Source: Lineus longissimus
Lineage: Eukaryota; Nemertea; Pilidiophora; Heteronemertea; Lineidae
Assembly (NCBI RefSeq): GCF_910592395.1
Contig: NC_088309.1
Span: 14,512,599 to 14,576,598 of the forward strand
Reading direction: 5' to 3'
DNA: 64,000 bases
Positions 56,870-64,000 of this stretch are shown one piece after another. How positions within the stretch are numbered: position 1 is the first letter of the stretch; each line of letters starts with the position of its first letter. The notes under the pieces are model-generated. The model was not told the origin of the DNA, did no database searches, and saw nothing but the letters and a program-made list of their open reading frames with translations. Both the position numbers and the translations under genes were made by a program.

Positions 56870-59078
56870 CTGAAAGAGCAGGGATCTGGGATCTTCATAT
56901 CCAGTCAACAGAGGAAATGCTTCCTTACATTGTCTCTGCAGGGCACAACAAGTACACTGCATGCTTACCTCATTACCTCGCAGCCATGACAGAACTTCCT
57001 ACGCCAGTGAAATCAGAATTTGAAAAAGGTAATTTTACAGTTCGACAGCTTCCTGGTATAAATTCAATGGTGTTTGGTCTGACATGGGGCTTGAGCAGAC
57101 TTACAACAAGGATGCCAAAACAAAGCTTCTCCATGGAATCTCACAAAGACCGGAAACAATCACCAAGTATCTCAGGGCTTTACCTGCCTTGACTGCTGTA
57201 TCAGAAAAAACATTGGAAATGGCCAACTTGACCCAAGACTCTCAACGACCTGAGACTGCAAATGCAGAACGAAATATACGCTTGCTTCAAAATATAAAGG
57301 CTGTTATCAAGGAGAAGATGACCAATCCCTTCATGCTCTCGGGAGATGCGCTCATGAACATCTCAACTGGCCAAACAACGTAGTCTTTAGAACTTGTTGA
57401 TGCAAAGGAGAAAGGTTTGGATGCCCTCGAAAGAACAGAGCAAGCAAATGCTGAAAACGTTGCCCCGGTAAAACTGAAGACATTCGTAGAGAAAACTAAT
57501 AAAAAGCCAACTCTTGACCAGACCGAAGAGCTCTACAAGGAAGAACGATCTGTGGTTCGTAGCCTTTGTTTTGCAGAAAACCTTGATGAGAAAGACAAAA
57601 TTGAGCAGTTTTCTCATGAATGGACACAATATCCGAGCTCCATATTCAAACCTGATACCCTGCACCCAAATGGCTTTACAACGAGGAAAGGTAATAAATG
57701 TGACTTCCTAGCCATGCTAAAGACACAGATGTCAGATGAATGGAGGGAGCAGAAAGAAATGCATGAATCTGATGAAAAGACAGTCTATTTTATAGACCTG
57801 ATGGCGTTTATTCAGCGCTACCAAGATATGGGAACCTCTACCTTCCTTGAACTGTCAAATAAGTACCTCCAAAAGATACTAGGATCACAACCAAAAGATT
57901 GTTATGCAGTTCATGTAGTCGGAGATCGTTACGACTTCAGCAAGGAAAGAAGTCTGAAGATGGAGGAGAGACTGCGCCGAGAAAGTACATATCTCCGAGG
58001 CAAGACATTCCTTCCACAAGACAACCTAAAGATTCCAAACTGGAAAGCTTTCATTTCAAACAGAGAAAACAAGCACCATCTTCAGGAGTACCTGTGCAAT
58101 GCTTGGTCAAAGAACCATGAATGCATTCCAGCTGGATTCACTTTGGTTTTGGGAGGCATGGCAAATGGACCAGCAAAAGTGTTGTCACACCTTGGTGTCC
58201 AGAGTACCGAACAGCTGTCTTGTGAGGGGCACGAAGAAGCAGACACAAGGATATTTGCGCATCTTGCATATTCTGTTGCAGAGCAAGACTGCGCAAGAGC
58301 TGTTATTTCCGCAACAGATACAGACATCGTGATGCTATCAATCTATCATGTTCCCAGGATAGATGGGCTTCTCTAACTGTGGGTACAGAAGTTTGATGTC
58401 TGTATTCCTTGTCATTGGATTGCTCAGTTCCTTTCAAGCCGGTACTCCACCCACACAAGTTCTTCTCTTTTATCCACATACCCACTGACAGGCTGTGACA
58501 GCGTGGGCTACTTTTTCAATTGTGGCAAGAAGCGTGCCCTGATGATTTCATTGGATTGCGACAAGACTCTGCAACCACTAGCTGAATACGGCATGCCTGG
58601 TGTTAGCACTGAAGTATCTGAAGCCATCAAAGAATCAGCTCGGAAGTACATCTGTGCCCTCTACCGAAGAAAAGATTTCTCTGGATCTTTGGATGAGCTC
58701 CGATGTCACCTTTTCCAAGCTAAGAAATCTGATATTCGATCCATTCCCCCAACCTCTGACGCTCTCTACCTACATTTGATGAGAGCTTTGTACCAGATTC
58801 TGATTTGGAAGAGGGCAACTTCTCCTATACCTATGCTGCCACCTCCAACAGACTTTGGCAGACACCTTAAAGATGGCTGTCTCATGGCTACTCTCATGAC
58901 TAAACCACCTAAACCTAAATTGCAACCAACAAGATGTCAGTGTGGAAAGGACAAATGGAGATCGCGTTGCCGCTGTAGGAAGAACGGAGTTCAATGCACC
59001 CTTGCATGCAAATGCTGTCGGGATCCATTGAAGTGTGCAAACATTCATGAAAATGAGCCAGAATACATTGATGCCTAA
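56870..59078 (+). pseudogene. FEN/XPG-like PIN nuclease with C-terminal CXC block (predicted)
   Basis: From an AG acceptor-like site at 56869 the frame reads IWDLHIQSTEEMLPYIVSAG and AGHNKYTACLPHYLAAMTEL. It shifts near 57065, then stays in one phase from 57084 to TAA 59078, apart from TAG 57381-57383 and TAA 58374-58376. Motifs in order: YFIDLMAFIQRYQ; VHVVGDRYDFSKERSLKMEE then RLRR; CEGHEEADTRIFAHLAYS; ISATDTDIVMLSIY; and, past the second stop, LWVQKFDVCIPCHW, LTGCDSVGYFFNCGKKRALM. The spacing resembles FEN1 (FDG..K..R, E-x-E-A, T-E-D-x-D, GxDY..GIG.KRA). The C terminus CQCGKDKWRSRCRCRKNGVQ then CTLACKCC..C is tesmin/TSO1-CXC-like. Such Cys repeats bind DNA. The AGH...Y/LP N-terminal segment belongs to a widespread uncharacterised invertebrate family by my recollection. 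The assignment is an inference; nearly intact, but with two stops and one shift. Confidence 0.6.
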
Positions 59079-59484
59079 ATTATCCATCCTGCGTTGACCT
59101 CATCATTCCAAACCTTTCTATCTTGTTTTCTTAATGTATAAGCTTTGTACAAGGCACCGCAGGCCCTGATTCAGGGCCCTGACGAGGCATAAGGGGTTAA
59201 TGTTTTTTAGTTGTGGATAACCAAGCTCCTAGAAGTGTAAAATTACTCACAATAACCTAAGTACCCATTTCACAGCAAACTGAGCAATGACATGATCTTC
59301 TACAAAATATTTAATGAAAAAACTAATTTTTGCCGATTTTCTGATTTTGCTCCCAGAAGGGAAGGGGTTAATCCAACAAACCCTTACGTCCTGTAGTCTG
59401 GTTTGGAAATAAAAAACTGTCATATAAGGCACTCTTAAAATCAGCATTAATTGGTTTCATTTTTATTCAGTCCTCAAGCCACAG

Positions 59485-59875
59485 GAGGCAAAGTATTGTG
59501 GCACATCCAAATTTTTCACCTACCCCTTCCGTCCTTGACCTTTTGACCCCTGAGATTGTACTCAGTGACCTCAAGGGTAAATGTGACCCAGCTATGAGTA
59601 CCATAGTTCATAGGCTTTACAATGATACCAAATAACTTAACATAACTGCATGCAATCGGGGTGATTTGCACAATTACATTTCCCCTACCCCTAAACTTTC
59701 GGGTAATTATTTTTTCATCACAACCAACGCTAAACCATAAATAATATGGTTTCGCAAGAGAGCACACATCTGAAAACCTATGTAGAAGGACCCATTCTAT
59801 GAGAAAATAGGTGAAATTAAATTATGTCATGATGTGACCACCCTACCCTCAGAAAGTGGGCTTTGGGACCCCTAC
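59485..59875 (-). repeat. Right terminal inverted repeat
   Basis: See the left TIR. The rightmost bases are GGGACCCCTAC, then TA. Confidence 0.8.
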
Positions 59876-59965
59876 TATTTGTGTGAACATATGAGCAATT
59901 ATAGTAGTGAAATGTCTCATTTTACAAAAAGAGGATTCGTGAACACTCTCTTTGCGCAAAGGGGA
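59876..59965. repeat. Satellite unit, right half
   Basis: TTTGTGTGAACATATGAGCA through GTGAAATGTCTCATTTTACA to GATTCGTGAACACTCTCTTT continues the unit broken at 56094 and aligns with 55400-55480 and 55735-55815. Confidence 0.8.
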
Positions 59966-60227
59966 CATTCCCCTTTCATGGAGTCCTGACAAAACTTCTC
60001 AAACCTATTCTACAATAAAGTGCAACCAACGAACATTGTAATAATAGCAACGCATAGTTGACATGTGACTCTCTTTTCAAAAATCAATGACACTTAACTT
60101 GGGATTAGATTCATTTCTCAGTAAAATCCACTATTCCAGGACATTTGAAATTCCATTTAAAGCATAAATACTGTAAATTTTACAAATAATTTTAATTTTA
60201 CAGTTCTAAAATATTGTGCACTATATA

Positions 60228-60652
60228 CAGTAGAACGGAAAAATTTCGCGTGCAGAATATTTTTGCGAATTTCGGGAGTAGGTCAGGCTCGCGAAAATAT
60301 TCTGCCGCGAAAATCTCTCGCTTTTAGCTCGAAATCCATGTCATTGTTGCCATGTTTCCACAGAGGCCCTGCATAGAGCTTGGCCCAACGAAGGCCTACG
60401 TGTATACCCCGTGCAATTAGCACTTGTCATAATTACACCTAACTTAAAACTTTTATTCAATTATTGCTCAGATTATGCTAAGCAGGGGACATTTTACACT
60501 GGAGTTCCCATACACAAAGAGCTTAGAGTCAAAATAGACAGTTCTAATTTTCTTGGAAAAAAATCTTCACCCGCGAAAATATTCTGCCGCGAATATGTCC
60601 ATCGTGAGGCATTCGCGAAAATTATATGCCGCGGATATTTTCCGTTCTACAG
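60228..60652. mobile_element. MITE-like TIR element with CGCG motifs
   Basis: CAGTAGAACGGAAAAATTTCG faces the complement of CTGTAGAACGGAAAATATCCG at the right end. The motif GCGAAAATATTCTGCCGCGA recurs near both ends. There is no gene. The target duplication is unclear (TA on the left only). Confidence 0.7.
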
Positions 60653-61182
60653 TTACAACTGCACACGGCAACTGAACACGTTTGAGTAATCAATCTGCGG
60701 CTTGCGACTTGCTCGAGGCGGGGGTACGCTAACTGATCGGCAAAGCCGCGGCGCTTCATCAAACGATGAGAACCAGGCGAGATCGACAAAAATGGCCTTT
60801 TTTATAGCTCTTAAATCGTTAATCTTTAGTCAATTTCAAAGTTTAAAAGAGCTATTTGTGATACAGATTTATTTGCTGGCGAACTGTCTCGTTCCCAAAA
60901 GCGACGCTGCACAATATTTTATCTTTCATTTCTTTAGTGGGGAGGAATAATCCAGAGATATACGAGCTGAACCGATAATCCCTCATAATCCCTAGGCAAT
61001 CTTGATAAAATGGACCCACCAAAAGGGCTGAAACGGGGGTCCTTACGGAAAAATCATCAAGGGCAGAAAACGTAATGGTCACCAGAGAACTATAATGCGG
61101 TCAAGTACTGAAAAAAACATTCATTTGTGGAGACATATATCGATTCTGCAATATACCATGCAATATACCATGGTCCATGTCA
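60653..61182. other. No gene recognised
   Basis: Unassigned DNA. The 60702-60950 frame has no domain. Confidence 0.45.
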
Positions 61183-61329
61183 GGGCCCGGTTGTTCAAAG
61201 CAAGTTTTGTTACTAACGCCAGCTTTGACTTAACTTGGGGTTAAGTCTAAGGGCTTAACTGAAGGAGATAACGCAAAGTCAAGTTAACGCCAGCGTTAGT
61301 GACAAAATTTGTTTTGAGCAACCAGGCCC
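61183..61329. mobile_element. Short hairpin MITE, GGGCC(C/T)GGTTG ends
   Basis: GGGCCCGGTTGTTCAAAGCA through TTACTAACGCCAGC faces the complement of GGGCCTGGTTGCTCAAAACA. The two arms make up almost the whole 147 bp, with TTAAGTC/GACTTAA-type pairing in the middle. No coding, and no target duplication was resolved. Confidence 0.8.
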
Positions 61330-62021
61330 ATATGTTATTTTTTCTCCCCTTTGTAGATTTGAAGACAATGTTTTTTTTCCACCCGGGTGTGAATCATCTT
61401 TTGTCAAACCCTCGCTTTACGCACCATCGTATCATAGAAAGGGTTGTCAAACTCAGCACTGATAACCTTCGAAATCGAATGAACAAAATAATGTTAAAAC
61501 ATGCATGCGCTACGACGAACTGTGACATTTACAAGCATACCGGTAAAACCCGTTCATGTAACGTATTCATGTTTTTGCTGAGCAAATATATGGGATCAAC
61601 AAGGCAGTAACCCAAAAATAACGTCCTAACAAGCCTCCTTTATTCTGCCAATACTCGAATCCAAGGCAAGGGTTTGTTTACAAACAGGTGTACAATGCTG
61701 TACAAAAAAGCACACTGATGTGCACAAAACTCCCTTATTCGGAGGAATTCAGTAACCTAACTTCGTCTGAGTGATGAAAACATGTTTTTAACCATTTGCC
61801 TAGCAATAGTTCAAATTTCTGTTTTAGACTCTGAAAAAGGAGAAAATGATCACAAAAAATTGAGAATATTTGGTCACATGGCACATCGTGTGTAGTGGCT
61901 TATAATCTCGTTAGGACTCTTCTTGTAATGAACTTCAACGCGTGCTTTACAAAACTTCTCTTTAATGGTCAAACACCGTAAACTGAAATACACAAATTGA
62001 ATCCAAACTAAATATTATGAC
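61330..62021. other. No gene recognised
   Basis: Unassigned. A 103-codon frame at 61299-61610 overlaps the MITE and has no domain. Confidence 0.45.
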
Positions 62022-62190
62022 ATGTATGAAAAGGCTCAGACTGGGTTCCCGAGACGGGGGAAACAAAGTGTGAATAATATTATACAAGTTTTATTATACG
62101 AGTGGAATAAGCTGTCAGAAGAGGTAGTTATGGCGCCATCCATCATATGTTTCAAAAGCCGACTAGATAGGGACTCCCTAATCAGAGTTC
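62022..62190 (+). pseudogene. LINE ORF2 C-terminal tail fragment
   Basis: Encodes GFPRRGKQSVNN and then LYEWNKLSEEVVMAPSIICF followed by KSRLDRD. The phrase W-N-x-L-x-x-E-V-V-x-A-P-S-x-x-x-F-K-x-R-L-D is the characteristic last segment of L2/Jockey-like LINE reverse transcriptase ORFs. No RT precedes it, so it is a 5'-truncated or decayed remnant. A GTTCCAA repeat at 62187-62231 follows. Confidence 0.65.
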
Positions 62191-62231
62191 CAAGTTCCAT
62201 GAAGTTCCAAGTTCCAAGTTCCAAGTTCCAG
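62187..62231. repeat. GTTCCAA short tandem repeat
   Basis: About five imperfect GTTCCAA/GTTCCATGAA units. Confidence 0.85.
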
Positions 62232-62347
62232 GGCGGTCATCTCAGAAATGCATTCAATGCCAAAATTCATGATTTCTCGATATATTTAATGTAGGTGGCG
62301 CTTTACTATGCTGATATCTCACAGTTCTTATTGTTGGGAAGTTAAAG

Positions 62348-62531
62348 GGACTTCCTCCGATAGGTGGCGCCTGACTACATTGACCTTGTGCTGTATCATT
62401 TGAAGGGGTCTCTGACTGGGAGTTGATGTTAAAGGGAAACAATGCTGTGGACTTCTTCCGATAGGTGGCGCTTGACTACATTTACCTTCTGATAAATCAT
62501 TTAAAGGGGTCTCTCACTGTGAGTTAGAGTG
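62348..62531. repeat. Two-copy tandem repeat, about 101-bp period
   Basis: GGACTTCCTCCGATAGGTGG with CGCCTGACTACATTGACCTT occurs at 62348 and, slightly changed, at 62449. A third copy is inverted at 63910-64000. Confidence 0.85.
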
Positions 62532-63576
62532 TAAAGCTTGAAAATATACAGTCCCTGTATAATGAACAAGCGGGGAAAAAACTCATTGATAAGATCATGC
62601 CGTCATCCGGGCACTTACTCCAGCGGAGGGTCTAAATTGGCCAATTTGAACTCTGGAATTAGCCCCGGGGCATAAAATTCTATTCAATGCAATGCTGGCA
62701 ACGTCCAATGTATCGGTATGTAAAATGTATCGGCTCCCACTTGCAATCCTCAACTCAAGAACATTGACAAGAGAATAAATCTTACCTTTATTTATGCCTT
62801 ACAATTTAATACATCTTAGAATTATAACTATTATGTAAGATTTAATTAAACCCTTTCCATCTGTCTTTGATCAACAGGAAGTTTCAATTTTGTCACTACA
62901 ACTGCTTATAAACATGCTCTTTGGTGGTAAAGAATCTGCAAATAAGCTGTCAAGATTGATTGATGAGTAAGGAAGCCTGTTCAGATGCTTGCTAAGGCTG
63001 ACCCAAATTAATTGTCTGTTTGCAGTAACCCTACCCAAGGTATTCATACAGGGTAGGTAGGTTTTTTCTTAATTTTCAGTGATTTTAGTGGTCAAAATCA
63101 TAGAAAAACTCCAAGATGCTAAAGAAAATTACTAAAATGCCAATAAAACTTTTGGGTATGCATGATTTTGGTGGGTCAGTTGGGGTGACGGCAAACAAAC
63201 AATAAATTTGGGCCAGCCTAATTTTGGGCCTGGCAGACATTGTCAGAGGAAGGATTGGGGGTCGGCAAAATGGCAAGAGAAGGAAGAGTTAAATGGAGAC
63301 TATAGGCAGCAGCTAGGTAGGCACGTTAAAGTTAGAAAAAGTTGCCAATAGGGGTCTCCCACATCTCACAGTACATCGAAACTATATTCATGATTGTATG
63401 AGGAACGGTACCTGGGCGAGCCCTCTGTTACATCATATGGAGCAAAAAAAACGGAGTTCAAAACTCGCATGACTTCAAAAAGAACTTCTTTGTGCAAACT
63501 GTGGAGAACACTGACCGTTCAGAATTTGCATCACAAACAGAACGTCCACACTTTTGTTGCAAAAAAGTGTGGGATA
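62532..63576. other. No gene recognised
   Basis: Unassigned DNA. Duplicated phrases GTGGAGAACACTGAC flank about 63500-63625, but no gene was recognised. Confidence 0.45.
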
Positions 63577-63583
63577 CACGGAA

Positions 63584-63600
63584 AGCCCCCCCCCCCCCTC
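63584..63600. repeat. C homopolymer
   Basis: C run of about 14 bases within GGAAAG...TCCGTTGC. Confidence 0.85.
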
Positions 63601-63675
63601 CGTTGCATGGTGTGGAGAACACTGACAAGGTTAAAAGCACAACAAAAAGAATTGCTGCCCCCATTGCACTTCCAT

Positions 63676-63716
63676 CACATAACATAACATAACATAACAT
63701 AATTAACATAACATAA
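63676..63716. repeat. ATAAC pentanucleotide repeat
   Basis: Seven to eight CATAA/ATAAC units with one interruption (AATTAA). Confidence 0.9.
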
Positions 63717-63909
63717 TTTATTTCTCTCCAAAAAACCCTTTCGGGTATAAGAGGTTACATGATTTAACATTTACATATGGTGGACCAAGCTGATGAATTC
63801 TTTACAAAAACTATGAATATTGTCTAAGTTTACCCGGGAACATTTAGTCATAATGCGATGGAAAAATTCATGATAAAAAACCTGAGGTAATCACAAGGTA
63901 AATGTATTA

Positions 63910-64000
63910 AAGCGCCACCTATCGGAGGAAATCGACAGCATTGTTTCCCTCTAACATTAACTCCCAGTGACAGACCCCTTTAAATGATGCATCACAAGGT
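63910..64000 (-). repeat. Inverted copy of the 62348-62531 repeat, cut by window end
   Basis: AAGCGCCACCTATCGGAGGA through AAACAATGCTG-type sequence (complement) and CCCTTTAAATGATGCATCAC match the 62348 units in reverse. With 62348-62531 it may form the two ends of an approximately 1.6-kb element extending past the window. Confidence 0.75.

Larger units (their letters stand above)
56097..59875 (+). mobile_element. 3.78-kb long-TIR element, TA target, FEN/PIN-like gene
   Basis: Ends are GTAGGGGTCCC and GGGACCCCTAC, with TA on both sides (56095-56096, 59876-59877). The inverted repeats run about 390 bp and include TGACATAATTT, CATAGGTTTTCAGATGTGTG, TCTTGCGAAACC and TTAGGGGTAGGGGAAA. Satellite sequence continues across the element, so the insertion is clean. 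The only gene is the FEN/PIN-like and CXC protein below. No DDE, YR, HUH or RT motif was found in it. Confidence 0.8.

Overview
The window is metazoan genomic DNA that is almost entirely transposable-element sequence. No rRNA, operon, bacterial-style gene or convincing host gene was found. Three things point to an aquatic invertebrate: intron-bearing pogo-type transposases, the mix of element families (APE-type non-LTR, BEL/Pao, PAT/Ngaro-like tyrosine-recombinase, pogo, Harbinger/MADF), and the many short palindromic repeats. I cannot name the species. Nearly every coding region is broken, so the window reads as a nested graveyard of elements whose relative ages can be worked out.

Layout, left to right. 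1-6.2 kb holds small palindromic or TIR repeats (3023-3207, 3758-4386) and unrecognised DNA. 6.24-10.09 kb is a non-LTR retrotransposon (APE endonuclease, reverse transcriptase, ATT tail) interrupted by a 624-bp TIR element with a 9-bp target duplication. 11.85-15.9 kb is a BEL/Pao LTR retrotransposon that has lost most of its RT/RNase H and carries a Harbinger-type deletion derivative in gag. 16.0-18.4 kb is a 2.4-kb TIR repeat, present again inverted at 45.5-47.9 kb. 18.4-24.7 kb is a second LINE. Its ORF1 holds a 107-bp tandem array, a 2.8-kb pogo transposon sits exactly at one array junction, and a MITE-like repeat splits its endonuclease. A foldback element with minisatellite arms (24694-25765) ends it. 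28.78-34.90 kb is a hairpin-forming TA-flanked element containing a second pogo transposon (28858-34398), which holds further insertions. 37.29-45.02 kb is a tyrosine-recombinase retrotransposon on the minus strand with split direct repeats in A1 - genes - B1 A2 B2 order. 53.3-60 kb is a 310-340 bp tandem satellite invaded by a 9-bp-TSD element (54375-54949) and by a 3.78-kb long-TIR element (56097-59875). 60-64 kb holds more MITEs, a LINE tail and short tandem repeats.

The most interesting object is 56097-59875. It is a TA-flanked element with roughly 0.4-kb inverted repeats whose only recognisable gene is not a DDE transposase. The predicted protein has motif spacing that resembles FEN/XPG-type PIN nucleases, followed by a C-terminal cysteine-rich CXC (tesmin-like) block. 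The empty target site can be read from neighbouring satellite units. That fold assignment is by eye and is an inference.

Many insertions here can be checked internally, because an unoccupied reference lies in the same window: the other hairpin arm for pogo 2, other array units for pogo 1, other satellite units for the nuclease element, and an interrupted reading frame for the 624-bp and 1.48-kb elements. Boundaries and target duplications given below come from reading the bases. Family names come from protein motifs and target-site length.
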